This document shows positions 11,342 to 23,272 of a stretch of DNA of 64,000 nt, piece after piece. The stretch is from Rhizophagus clarus (Eukaryota > Glomeromycota > Glomeromycetes > Glomerales > Glomeraceae). A program made the translations under genes and the position numbers. The first letter of the stretch is position 1; each line of letters opens with the position of its first letter. The DNA lies in NCBI GenBank assembly GCA_015698045.1, contig BLAL01000160.1:2418001-2482000 (forward strand), read 5' to 3'. The notes beneath the pieces are model-generated. The model saw only the letters and a list, made by a program, of their open reading frames with translations, was not told where the DNA came from and did no database searches.

Positions 11342-12400
11342 ATTTATTTTTATTTTTATTTTTATTAAGGAACAGAATTGTAAGTACTGTACATACAGTA
11401 CATCTAATAAGTATTGATAAAATCGAACTGGGTAAAGGTTCATCCGCCTGCATCTCTCATTGGAGAAGGACCAAAAAAGAAAATAACGGGAAAACCATAA
11501 AAACTAAAAAAAAAAAAGAAAAAAAAGGTTAATAAGTCAACTCTTAACCGATCCTACGGCCCCATTTGGCACTCATCGAAATATTTGTCGAGAGTTCAAA
11601 TCGATGGAGGGGATAGGTCCTTGAAAAATGAAGTAGGTAGACATAGTGTGTCAATCCGTTTACCATTTATCCGGGTAATTATCAGATATCCGTTATCTGC
11701 CAGATATCCGTATCTGTTTTTTTAAACAGATCGGATAAAAGGATATCAGATATCCGCACGGATATCTACGGATTTATCTGATTATTCTCTGTAATCCGGA
11801 TATCCGCCTAATATCCGATATATGTCACGTGACATGACATAAATTTCCAAAAAAAGAAAATTTTATACCTGCGAAAAAACAAGCATAGTTACACAAAATC
11901 CATAAAAGGTATCCGGCTCGCCGATCATTTATTCCGGCCGGAACTAGGTCGTAAAATAAACGGATAAATACGGATAATTAACGGATTTATCTGTAGATAT
12001 CTGTTAAATATCCGGACAAATCTGATTATCCGTCACGGATAAACGGATGATAGATCTATCCGGATAGACACACTAATCGAACAGATATCCGGATAGATCT
12101 GATAAATCGACGGATACTCGGATAAATCCGACGGATATCCGGATGAATCCGGATTTTCTTTACAAATAGTCAGATGAGCTAAGCGGATTCGGATTCGGAT
12201 AACGGATGACGGATATCATCCGGATTGACACACTAGGTAGACATGCTACGCGTCTAACTTCTGCAGTATTTGGCGGAGCATCGAAAACAAGGGTTGGAAT
12301 TTCCCTCGTTATTGGCGTTATGATATTTCTTTGATCCTTGTTTTATTGAATGATCTACCTTTTCTTCTTTTAGGTTCAGTGGAATAGAATTAGCAATCCC
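11342..12400 (-). mobile_element. Minus-strand retroelement 3' end with (AAATA)n tail, interrupted by a MITE
   Basis: Read on the minus strand, the sequence ends in an A-rich simple repeat of AAAAAT units (plus strand TTTTTATTTTTATTTTTA at about 11345-11367). The same tail type closes the retroelement fragment at 38.1 kb. The body is less AT-rich than its flanks and is split by the hAT element at 11644-12235. No reverse transcriptase motif is visible; the upstream limit is a guess. Confidence 0.4.
11644..12235. mobile_element. hAT-type MITE, 592 bp, with GGATATCCG subterminal repeats
   Basis: Perfect 15-bp terminal inverted repeats TAGTGTGTCAATCCG, flanked by the perfect 8-bp duplication GGTAGACA at 11636-11643 and 12236-12243. 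The interior consists largely of short direct and inverted GGATATCCG / TCCGGATA motifs. A second copy of the terminal-like motif (GACACACTA) lies inside at about 12066-12074, perhaps a nested or rearranged end. Non-coding, so it must be mobilised in trans. Confidence 0.92.
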
Positions 12401-13724
12401 TCACACTATGTACGAAAAAACCTAATTATTATTAATAGTATGGGAAACCATACTTCATATAATCATATCCTCGAATAGAAACAAGCCATATAAGGTAAAC
12501 AATATTTTCAATACAACTTTCTCTTATTTTGATTTTGCGTCATAAACAAACAAAAGTGTTATTTACTGGCCAAGATGATATCATGTTTCATAGAAGTGAA
12601 ATATTTTTCATTTTAATAGGCACAATCAGTACACAAATATCTAATTTATGTGCCTTTTTAAATGCAGCATAAATCTTAAATAGAACTCTAGAAATTTTAA
12701 AATATTTGATTAAAAAACCTTCTTTCAAATTTTATTTTAGCTCAGAAGTTTGTTTTACAAGTCCGCCTTCGCTCATTCTGCAAATCATGTGATAATTGTG
12801 ATATGTATAACAACGTAGCATCGTAGATAAGCCACCCGTTGCTTCGCACTGAGAATAACAAGTTGGTTTAAATTAATATAATAGCAATATATATTGAGAA
12901 GAAAATTCTAATGAATAAACTTATTCATTGCCATAATTTACTATTTAAAATTTGATTGTGCTTTCATTTATCTTATCCGCTCGAACTAGATTTCTCCGTT
13001 AGTTGTTTCTAAACTATTCAAGCTTCCTGGACTCAGGTCATAAAAAACTAAGGATTGACTTAAAACTTTAGATAATAATAAGGTATAGAAGTTCTTATTG
13101 TTTTTTTCTATTACCTTTTTTTTGCTCTTGAATAACTAACGAATTTTTTTTACTATTTGTTATTATATTTCATTTCTTTATACCTTTTTTTCATTTTATA
13201 TACTCATTTTATTGTTTCATTACGCTTATTCTTTTTCCGTACCTTTACCCTATGAAAAAACAAACGCGTTTTTATATAGAATTGATACTGAAAGGTACGT
13301 TTTGACAGTAGAAATGATCGGTATTCATGCTATGAATTTACACAGAACAGATCAGTCATAGACTGTGATAGACTGACAGACGTAACATATTAAATATATT
13401 TCAAATTATTTATATGGGATAATCTAAATATTAACAAATTGTTTTTGATTATAGAAATTAATGCATTAACAAAATCCTTTAATTCCATAAATGAAGATTA
13501 AATATTGTGAAAACATATTGCAAAACTGCTAGAAAATTATTGTAAAAACAGAATATTTAAATGTATAAAAAATTGATATATTTAATTTACAAACTATGAA
13601 TTATAATTTAGAATAGTTAGTCTAAGTATTTAAATAAATCAAGATAAAACAATAAATAATTTATATGCAATATAATTGTAAAGATTTAATGAATTATTAA
13701 TGTCGCAATAGATGGATATTGTAA
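12244..13724. other. Intergenic, with a 29-nt carboxypeptidase-like scrap
   Basis: Around 12369-12400 the sequence TTTTAG-GTTCAGTGGAATAGAATTAGCA repeats, with one mismatch, the acceptor and start of the last exon of the carboxypeptidase gene at 33352. The rest is AT-rich without coding signal. Confidence 0.35.
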
Positions 13725-15816
13725 TTAATAAAATTTAATTACTTTAAGGAATTTCCAACCCTTCTTTTTTTCTTTATGGAGATTTGAAACTTTATCATTA
13801 CCTAATAAATAATGTATATTATATTATATTTTGCAAATTTAATAATTACTTACTGGTATCACTTGATTCTATACATAGCTTTTGAAATGCATTTAGATAA
13901 TGTGATTATTTCCAAAAATAATAGAAAGTATATTGATCCTGTATTAGTTTTATATGAAATTAAAGAGAATTTAATAATCATATTTACCTTTAAATGGCTC
14001 TGATGTACTGTCATTATTTTTATTATTTGAAATAAATTCTTTAACTAAAAAAAAAGAACTTGGAATTATATATTCAACATATTTATATACTGTATAAGAA
14101 TACCATAATAATAAACAAAAATACTTACTATTTTGAGGAATATTAAAACTATATTTACTATAATAAGCTTTTTGTAAAAATTAAATATAGAATATTTTAC
14201 AAAAAATATATTTGGAATTTTTAAAAAACATTACTGTATATAAATAACATCAAAATAATACATACCTTCCTGCTCTTCTAAATTTTTTTAATTAAAAAAA
14301 AAAATTAGTTTAAAATCAAACAATGTTTTGAGAAAGTTTAAAAAATTTACCTTCAGTTAAATTTCTTGATTTGGGAAAATTATCAAATTGATAAATTTTA
14401 TTTGTGGATAATTTACCACTTGTATAATAATAATTTATTGTTTCCAAACTGCTTACTTCATCTAAGTTATTATTTTTTGTATTATCATCATTTGATATAT
14501 TTTGGTAATATAATTTACCAATTTCTCTTATTTTATTTCTAATTGTTTTAATATCAGGTCTTTTTGTTGGATCAGCATCCCAACATTGTTGCATCAATTC
14601 TTTATATTTTGAAGGAGTTCCTGATATAGCTTTTGGTCTCATTCCATTAACAATGTCCATTGCAAGATTATAATTTTTTTCATAATTAACAAAAGGTGGT
14701 TGTCCAGATGAAATTTCCCACATTAACATTGCAACACTATATATATCAGATGCTTTAGTATACCTTTTATCAACAATAACTTCAGGAGCAATGTAAGGAA
14801 GATTTCCATATATGCTTTCTAATGGTTTATTAATAGGTCCACAAAGTCCAAAATCAGCAATAAACCAAACATTTGTATATTGATAATATAATATATTTCC
14901 TGAGTGTAAATCTCTATGTATTGCATCTTCTATATGAATATTATTAAGTGCATGACTTACATAATATATGATTTTAATTCTTTCTCTCCATGAAAGTTTA
15001 TTATGATTCTGTTGTAAATATTCTCTTAAATTTATATCTAATTTCCTCATTACAAGCATATATTTTCCATCTAATGGATTTTGAGTTAGACCATAACATT
15101 GTACTATGCTCGACCATTTATTAGTTATAGTTAGGTGAGATTTAGCCTATAAAATGCTTGAAGTATCATTTACTGTATAATTTACACATTTATTTTATTT
15201 CGAAGTTTTGTAGATTACATACCTCATCAAACCAACTTCTATTGGCGCTTTCAATGTTTTCTAACTTTTTAAGTATTACTTTACTAATAACTATAGATTT
15301 TTCTAGTTGCTGTTGCTCTGAATCCCACCATTTATATCTTCCATTAATCCAATCTGCTATATAAATTTCAGAAAATCCACCTCTAGTTAAAAATTTAATA
15401 TTCTTTAAATCATCATATGGAATCCATTCAATTATCTTATCAGGAGCGCGTGATTCCAATTGACATTTCCGAATTAAATCATTAACATCATTATTTCCAG
15501 ATGTCCAATTCGAAAATTTCTCTTTTAAATAATTTCTAATACAATATTCACAATATAATGTTGCTAAACATTCCTCTTTACAGTTATCACAAATTCTTTT
15601 CTTTCCTTCACCAAGATGAATTTTATAACTGTCATAATGTTTATCCACTAATTTTATTGCATGTGATTTTTCACTTTCTGTAAGTGATTCATCAGCAAGA
15701 ATAATCTGTTTTCTATATTTATGTTTTTTGTCTTTATCATCGTGATTATTATGATCAACTAATACATATACTTTTTCAAGTGCAGCATTAATAAATTCAT
15801 ATCGAATGGTTGACAT
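13725..15816 (-). CDS. Protein kinase of the expanded AM-fungal family, seven exons
   Basis: Exons 15816-15223, 15146-14351, 14277-14266, 14167-14129, 14044-13988, 13868-13854 and 13801-13725. All junctions are GT-AG and the joined frame encodes 529 residues ending in VIKFY. Order: charged N-terminus; four cysteines in CxxC pairs (CDNC, CEYC); a W-T-S-G-N linker; N-lobe (TRGGFSEIYIADW glycine loop, lysine strand VILKKL); C-lobe with HRDLHSGN, ADFGLCG and APE. All catalytic motifs are present, so an active Ser/Thr (TKL-like) kinase is expected. Introns 2-6 are all phase 1, and exons 3-6 are 12, 39, 57 and 15 nt. This allows tail variants by exon skipping. It is divergent from the Crinkler-like gene at 16.9 kb. 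Substrate unknown. Confidence 0.88.
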
Positions 15817-16915
15817 TGTAATTAAGTGAAAATTCTTAATTTATTTAATGTAAATTTTACAAATTTAAAATAATTCACGTATTTAACTCTAAAGTTTGTT
15901 TCACTAATCCACCAATTGAATAATCAATAAATGTGGTGTCACAACATTTAATTATTAAAGGAAGTACAAAATATTGGTGAAACTATTTATTATTGGCAAA
16001 TATTATTTAAGCCCAAAATCTTTATCATATTATACAGTATATAACGTGACAAATATGCATATTTATTAATACTACACTCAAAGATAAAGGAAATTATGAG
16101 TCAACAGGATACATTTTCTAATATACGTACCAACGTAACAAAGACAAGAATTTTTTATATGCTGCGCATAATTAGACACTGTGTTTACCAAATAAATAAA
16201 CATGCGCGCCATGGTGCATAGTACGTCGACAGGTCGGTACGTCGTAACACAACTTGAATATTTAGGGGATGACCAGTGGATGACACAAATATATTGGTCA
16301 ATCGGAATTTGGTGTCGAATTTCCGTCAGAATTTTCTTTAGAATTATCAGAAATCTTGATACTTTAATCATTAGTCTCCAATGTTTTATTATTGCATGAT
16401 TTTTTAAAAATATTTAAATAGTACATCTAAGTTATTAGCGATCTAGAAATCAAAATTTTATAATGTTTTTTTTTAATTTATTAACATTTTATATAGTGCG
16501 ATCCAGGTGACGTGGACCGAATCAATACGCACGAATATAAAAACCGGGTGACCGTGTCAATTTTAAATTTTATGTCACGTCTTTTTATTTATTAAGGCAA
16601 ACGGGATAATTGGGTACCATAATTTTGAGGCGACTATCGTCTGTGTAGATCGGTCATACAAAAATCACGACCAAAAAAATTACGTAATAACATTTAATTC
16701 AATTATTTAATGATTCACTACAATCTAGTGATTCACCACATTTTTTTTCTCGTACCAATATCACTAGTCAGAGTCTAGTCACAATGTAATAACGTATTAA
16801 AAAAAAACTTTTAATCCTTGTCCCAAAACTCATAAATACACTTTTTTAAAGTTTATCACAGAAATAAAAATAAATTACATTAAACTAAACAAGCATTAAA
16901 AAATAAACCTCCACA
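15817..16915. promoter_or_regulatory. Shared upstream region of the kinase (-) and Crinkler-like gene (+)
   Basis: This is about 1.1 kb between two divergent genes. It includes a moderately GC-richer stretch (16480-16660). No defined promoter element could be assigned. Small open frames at 16078-16399 overlap in opposite directions and have no recognisable content. Confidence 0.4.
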
Positions 16916-18189
16916 ATGTCAATTTCGTTAAATTGTTTAGTTTTAGGCGATACCTCTTTTGATAGTGTTTTCTCTGTTGAAATCAATGGAGATGCTAACA
17001 GAATCAACAATATGAAAGTTACAATGCTTAAAAAGTTTATCTTTAATGAAATAAAAAATAAACTTAGTATTAAAGGTATTAAAGATCCTGTGGATTTAAG
17101 ACTTTGGAAAGTTGATATAGGTGAAGGATGTAAACTCGATGAAATTAAAAGTGAAGAAGACATTAAAAAACTTCCAGACAGTAGGATGATGCAAACGTTG
17201 GAAAAACTTGGAGACGAACCTAATTTTCCATTTGATAAAAAACTTGTAGACAACCACATTCATGTTATAGTTGTCCCTTTCAGTAGTAAGTATCTCATCT
17301 CTTAAATAGGAAATTTGCAGTTAATGCAGTTATCTCATTTATAGTATGATAAATGTCAAGTTTACTAATTGCGCTTTCTTTCTGTTTTTACAAAATAACT
17401 CCTTCTCCATTAACCTATTAAAGAAGAAAAGACGTTTTACATTCAGGCATATGACAAGGAGGGAAATCCCATTTTGAACCAATATGATCTTTATAATATG
17501 AAGAGCGAAAATGAATTTGATAAATTTTTAAGAAGGATTGATGCTAAGGGATTAGGTTTTTTCGATTCTGTTGGTATCGAACATGTAGTAACTTCTCTAG
17601 ATTCTATTGATAATGATATGAAATATCATATCAACTCTTCGTATCTCTCGGCAATAAAAAGCCAAATCACTTGGACGCAAATAGAGGATCGTTCTATTGA
17701 AGAAGAAACATCTTTGGCATTGCAAAATTCCCTTAATAAAATCTTCAAGTCATCAGTGAGGATTTTTAAAAGTCGTATTATGTTCAATGAAAAAAAAATA
17801 GCCATTATGGAATGGGATGGAATTATGGTCGTAGATGACAAGGTTTTTCTTTGTGAAACAAAACACAATATGACTTTAGTAAGTATAAACAATATAGTTT
17901 GAATAACTATTTATATTAGTAACTTTTGTAAGCTAATTAATTAATCTGGCATTCTTAGGATCATATTAACAATCTTAGACTCCGATTGAAAGAGTTTCCA
18001 AATAAACTATTATTCACGAAAGATGATGAATTTCAAGAATTGATGAACAAAAATTACTTTGGAGTAGCATGCGCATCATTTTTCCCGGAATCTTTAAGGA
18101 GTGTTGCAATAGAGCTTGGAATAATCACAGTTTATCCAAGCGGGAATCGGTTTATAGCTGACTTTCCAGATCATTTGATAAAGAGTTAG
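16916..18189 (+). CDS. Crinkler (CRN)-like protein with PD-(D/E)XK nuclease-like C-terminus
   Basis: Exons 16916-17285, 17424-17878 and 17959-18189 join in frame to 351 residues. The N-terminal ~120 residues resemble the ubiquitin-like CRN header: a short beta strand (LNCLVLG), the conserved LRLWKVDI segment (the LxLFLAK-like position) and a closing HIHVIVVPF that corresponds to the HVLVVVP motif. The header has no classical signal peptide. In the C-terminal part, residues about 253-270 (EWDG, then CETKH, i.e. D255 and E268-x-K270) fit a PD-(D/E)XK nuclease core after a helix rich in Glu (residues 216-231). CRN proteins are effectors or intracellular toxins that often act in the nucleus; DNA cleavage here is inferred, not shown. 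No stop or frameshift is seen. Alternative: a resident intracellular conflict protein rather than a host-directed effector. Confidence 0.8.
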
Positions 18190-18546
18190 ATTAATTCGAA
18201 ATTGAGTTAATCTTGACTTTAATTGACAAAGGCTTTTAAAAGTTTTGTTTATCATTTTTTATCAATTTTTTACTATTGATTCCAATTTAGCTGTATTATA
18301 GGTAAACAACATTTTTATAATTGTGACTCAATGTCAACGTAATATTGTAATCAAATCTATATTATGGTGAAATCCATGTAATATAAAAAATATTTTTTTT
18401 TTCTAAAGATATTTAGTGTGGTTTTAGAGCTACTTTACAGAAACAAGAGGAATTGCGACTTTGTAGCCGATATAAATTTACTATATATATATTTTAAAAG
18501 TAGTAAGCGTATCGCTATTTTATAGTAAATTTAGCATAGTGATGTA
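18190..18546. other. 3' flank of the Crinkler-like gene
   Basis: AT-rich, non-coding. It should contain the polyadenylation region. Confidence 0.4.
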
Positions 18547-18886
18547 CCGTAAAATCGTGAAAATAAGCACCCCTTTTTTGCATCATGTGATCGTAAAATT
18601 TGGTAGGGGTGCTTATTTTTGCGAATTTTTTTTTTACCCCTTAATTCTTTTTTTTTTTCTTACATGTCTAAAAATACACTTAAAAATAAATAATAATGGT
18701 ATAACAAGAAAAAAAGATAGTTTTTTAAATAAAAAAATTGCGGGTAAAATATTTTTTACTAGCATGTTACAAAGTTAATTTTTGGGGGTGCTTATGGGGG
18801 TGCTTATTTTTAATTTTTTACAAATGCCATTGCAAATTGACAGGGGTGCTTATTTTCGAGGGGTGCTTATTTTCACGATTTTACGG
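18547..18886. mobile_element. Tc1/mariner-type MITE, 340 bp
   Basis: The terminal inverted repeat begins CCGTAAAATCGTGAAAATAA and continues with GCACCCC. It is perfect at both ends for about 27 bp and is bounded by TA on each side (18545-18546 and 18887-18888), the usual TA duplication. The motif GGGGTGCTTATTTT recurs several times inside. No transposase remains; the open frame at 18539-18778 is not credible. Confidence 0.92.
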
Positions 18887-18888
18887 TA

Positions 18889-19785
18889 GTATTTTTATAT
18901 AGTGAATAATAAAATTATATTCTAATTAAAGTAAATGTATCGTAACTATAAGTTCTAATTGTAGTAAATTTTAATTTTTTTGTAGTAATATTACTGTACA
19001 TGTAAGTTTTATTCGTAGTGATCACATAATTTTTTATTGTTAGTTCCTGTCGGTAAAAAAAAAACTACAAAAATAGTAAATAAAAAATAAAAAAAAAAAA
19101 ATCTTAATAAAGTTCATTGCCGGTAGGATATTCACAAGAGCTTAAGAGATAGTCAAGTACTGTCAGAAATGAAAAATTAAATCATATTTTTACCAAGACC
19201 TCGGAATTCACAGAATCCCTAATACGCAAGAGAAAAAACAATAAAACCTTTTTTATCGTTTCTTTTAACGTTCCAAAAACAAAAAAGAAAAAAAAAGTTG
19301 AAACTTTATTACTTGGGTTTCCGGTATGACAACAAATTTTCACGCGTGAATTTCTAAGAAAATTCGCGTGAATTTTTCTTAATACCGCCAAATGCAATTT
19401 AACCCTACAAAAAAAAGAACAAAAAAATGTTAAAATTTTCTAAACCTTTTATTTAGTCTCGTATCAAGTCGATCACACGTGATTAAGTTTCGGATTTTTT
19501 CTTTCGAAATTTACTTGAAAAATGAGGTTAAAAAAAAAAAACATCTTTTTTAATATTGTTTCCGAAATTTTTTCAAAAACTTGCTCAGGACTCGCAATTA
19601 ATCCAATAATCGGACACCAAATTCCTACAATAATAAAAAATAAAGTTAAAAATGCTTTTTAAATTGTTTAGAACTGAAAGCTTTTTAGGATCTTGAAATC
19701 TTAAGTTTTCGAATTGTTTGAAAGCTTACCCATTTCTCAGTTCATATCACAAGCATTGTACATTTAGTTTGATTTCAAATCGCAC
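18889..19785. other. AT-rich spacer
   Basis: No gene recognised. A short palindromic segment (TTCACGCGTGAA, with a nearby TTCGCGTGAA) occurs at about 19338-19376. Confidence 0.4.
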
Positions 19786-20330
19786 TTAATCAACTTCCAT
19801 TTGCTTAATATCCGGTGTTTTGAAATCAGAATTAGCCGCCTAAAAGAGAATTGAAATTGAAGTTAGTAAATGTTTTGCTAAAAGAACTAAATTAAAAAAC
19901 TCTTATTCCCCTACCGACTTCCCACCTAAATCAATTTCGTATTTCACACTTGTTGGTTTGTCACAAAACTTTGTATCAATCATCTTCATCTCCTTTAGTG
20001 ATGTTATCTATCGAATTCTTGTCTCCTACCAATGCATCAAGTGAACTTCGGAACGTTTTGTAATTGAAGTCTACGCGTCCAAAAAGTTGGCCACCCAAAA
20101 AATCGAAACATTAGTAAACGTTTCGTTAAAATAAAAAAAGATAACAAAAAAGAACTCTTTGAAAAGTCCTGTCAAAAATTTATCTAAAAAAAAGTGAATC
20201 GAAACGTTTCATTAATGAGATAAGTAAAGAAAATATCTATTGACCTGATATCAGCTTTCAAAGATACAAAAAATTTCAGACTAGAAAAAAACAAAACGTT
20301 AGCAGAGTTTCGTTGGAAACAATGTATCAA
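19786..20330 (-). pseudogene. 3' exons of an unidentified minus-strand gene, frameshifted
   Basis: Three coding-like pieces in minus order. A short exon at about 20280-20245 (LKFFVSLKADI) lies between a CTAG acceptor and a GTCAAT donor. A second exon, 20070-19915, reads DFNYKTFRSSLDALVGDK, then hits TGA, and resumes one frame over (MIDTKFCDKPTSVKYEIDLG). The last exon, 19839-19786, reads AANSDFKTPDIKQMEVD and stops. The last junction (19915/19839) is a clean GT-AG in phase. The frame change near 20000 suggests decay. The family is not recognised. Confidence 0.4.
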
Positions 20331-21733
20331 AGAAGCCCGTCTAAACTACAAAATGCAAAAAATTATATTAAATGTTAGTTAGTTAATTGTTTACGTTTTG
20401 GTTACATAAAACAATAAAAATTAAGACTATTATACCCTACGTAAAATGCAGTCCCAAATTTCGTAATCGCATCGTTATTTCTTTCTTATTTGATGTGAAA
20501 AGTCGTTAAAATGTCAAATAATTAAAAATCATTGTCTGGCCTTCAAAATGGCCATCTTAAACCCACAAAAAAAAAAAAGAATGGAATATCAGCAAAATAT
20601 CTCGTTAAAAAAATTAAATCTAAAAAAAAAAATATTAAAATACTCACTAAAATATCTTGTTCAAAGAGCCCAGGAGCCGCTTAAAAGAAAGGGAATGAGA
20701 AATGGAAGAAAGAGAGGGAAAGGGGAAGAATGAAAAAAGGAGAACGAGAAAAGGGAAAGGAGGAAGATGAAAGAAGGAAGGAGAACGAAGAAAAGTCTAA
20801 AAGTTTAAACTTTAAAAATACTTAAACTTAATTGATCGAACTGTGGCTGTACTACTAGCTGCTGATAGCATGATATATTAAAAATTTTTTGTTTTATAAT
20901 TAAACATTGGGTAAAATAAATATAAAATTTGCGGTTTTAAGCATGAGATAAAAGAAAAATATTAAGATTTGCAATTTAAACATGACAATTTAAAAATAAA
21001 ATTTATGCATATTTAATATCTTAATTTTTTTATCATATTATCATTTTTATATAGCTAAAATGAAGTATATAATTATAACATGAATTAAAGAGACGATAAA
21101 TAATTTGATACACACTTTAATTACATAGAGTTTATTTATTTTTATAAAGCTAAATATATCTTCTATACAACAATTTTAAATTAGCTAATTTCCGATCAAG
21201 TTATTTACACTGTTGAATGGTTTTAATTTAATTTATTTTTTTTTTTTTGAATTTTTTCTATTTTTTTATGAAGACCCCTTGATCTGATGGTGGTTGGCAA
21301 AGCGAACGAAACATTAACGTTAACATAACATTGGATAAATTCGTTCACGTCCAGTTTCCTTTTTGGATATTCATTATTTCATTTAGTTATGTTTACATAA
21401 TCAATTTTTTCCATTGTCTAAAAATGACTTTTCATATTTACCCTTCAATTAATGTCCCAAAACAAAACCTATTAATATCTTATTAGTCATGTGATAAATA
21501 AAATTATTGTATACTTTTGAAGACAAAATGTTGAGAAATCTTTTCATGAAGAGAACAACACTTGTAAAGTATCGATTATAAGAAATGAAAAAGAAATTTT
21601 AACAGTTAAATATTAATTCGAAAACTTCGCCTCATATGTAGATTGTAGATCACGAAATTATATTATTGGATCACAATGACTGTTTGATACAAAATTGTCA
21701 ATTACTTCCATAATTATGTATTAATTTTGAAGT
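20331..21733. other. AT-rich region with possible further exon remnants
   Basis: At about 20688-20654 (minus) a piece reading RLLGSLNKIF ends at a GTGAGT donor and may belong to the gene listed just before. The purine-rich stretch 20690-20800 has no gene. Confidence 0.3.
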
Positions 21734-23272
21734 TTGAATTTATTAATGGAATTTTTTAAAAAAATATTTTGTTTTTCCTTTACTAAAGTTCATTCAAAAA
21801 AAAAATATGTTATTGCATCCTGTAAATTCAATGATAATTCTAACAATTTAAATAATGAAAATAAAGATAAAAATTGGTGCAAAAAATGTTATTCTAAAAA
21901 ATTTCAACAAAATTTTGGCAATTGGACTAGTGAAAATGAGCATATTGATAAATTTATTCAAGAATCACAATTAAATGCAAGAAATTTTGGGGAACTAATC
22001 GAATGGATTCCTTATAATAGATTAAGAAATATCAAATTTTTAGCTCGAGGTGGGTTCAGTACAGTTTATGATGCAGTTTGGTTAGATGGAATTATAGATA
22101 AATGGGATTACGAGAAGCAAGGTTGGAAGCGCCATACTAAAAATCTTGATGAACAAGACTATCAAGATGCAATTAGTACCAAAATTAAAAATCCTCTTAA
22201 AAGTGACGAAGAATATGGTTATCGAGTGGTTCTCAAAAGTTTAAATGATTCATCAAATGTCGATGATGAATTTTTAAATGAGGTGAGCTATACTATCATA
22301 TTTTCACATGAACTTTTGTTCCATTATTTGGAATAACACGGGATCCAAATACATTAAATTATATAATTGTAATGTGCAAAATGCTTTTTGGTAGCTTAAA
22401 AAATAATTTATTAGTATCTAAATATAATACAAATGATAAATTTGTAAATTTATATCTTATTTTAGTACAGCTTGAAGCAATTCATAAATTAAATTTAATT
22501 CATGGGGATTTTCATAACGGTAACCTACTTTGTGGGAAGTACTATACCAATATGGTGATTAGTGATCTTGGATTATGTAGACCAGCTAATCAACCCAATG
22601 TGAAAAATGAAATATATGGGGTTCTTCCTTATATGGCACCAGAAGTTTTACGTGGAAAACCATATACAAAAGCTGCTGATATATATAGTTTTGGAATTAT
22701 TATGTGGGAGATGACATCAGGAGTTCCAGCATTTCATAATGTTTAAGTATTTGTAAAGGTAAAAGACCAAAAATTGTAGATGGAACCATGCCAGAATATG
22801 TTGAATTAATGAAAAGATGTTGGGATAATGATCCTGAAATAAGGCCAACTGCTAAAGAATTACATGAGATTCTTTCGAAATGGTTTATAAAATATCCATT
22901 AGAGACAAATGAAGAGAAGAGAATAGCTGTCCCTGGTAATCATAATCATTTTTTATAGATCTTATTATTTATTAAGTATTTACTATTTATAATTAATTCA
23001 TAGAAAATGAACCAGAAATTAAATATCATCCAAAATCTTGTTACACGAGCAGAAAATTTGATTCAGCTAAATTTAATGAAATTTTAGCAAAAGATGAACT
23101 ATTAAGTAACAAGGTTGTAATTATGGATGATGATAATTATAATGATGAAATATTTATCAGCGATAATTTAGGTATGTGCAATAATAGTATAATTTTACAT
23201 AATAAAATTTATTTCTAAATTTTTTTTAAACGAAAATTAGATGAATGTTTGATAAAAGATGATCGAATGTAG
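21734..23272 (+). pseudogene. Protein kinase of the same family, two lesions
   Basis: Exon 1, 21734-22282, has one CxxC pair (NWCKKC), the W-T-S-E-N linker, the glycine loop LARGGFSTVYDAVW and the lysine strand VVLKSL. After the donor at 22283 no AG acceptor is found before the C-lobe coding resumes at about 22326 (PLFGITRDPNTLNYIIVM), so the intron/exon boundary has been deleted. The C-lobe is readable (HGDFHNGN, DLG, APE) but a deletion at about 22743 shifts the frame in subdomain IX. Coding continues at 22745-22935, then exons 23004-23171 and 23241-23272 (ends KDDRM). HGD replaces HRD and DLG replaces DFG, as in the kinase at 5.2 kb. Confidence 0.8.
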
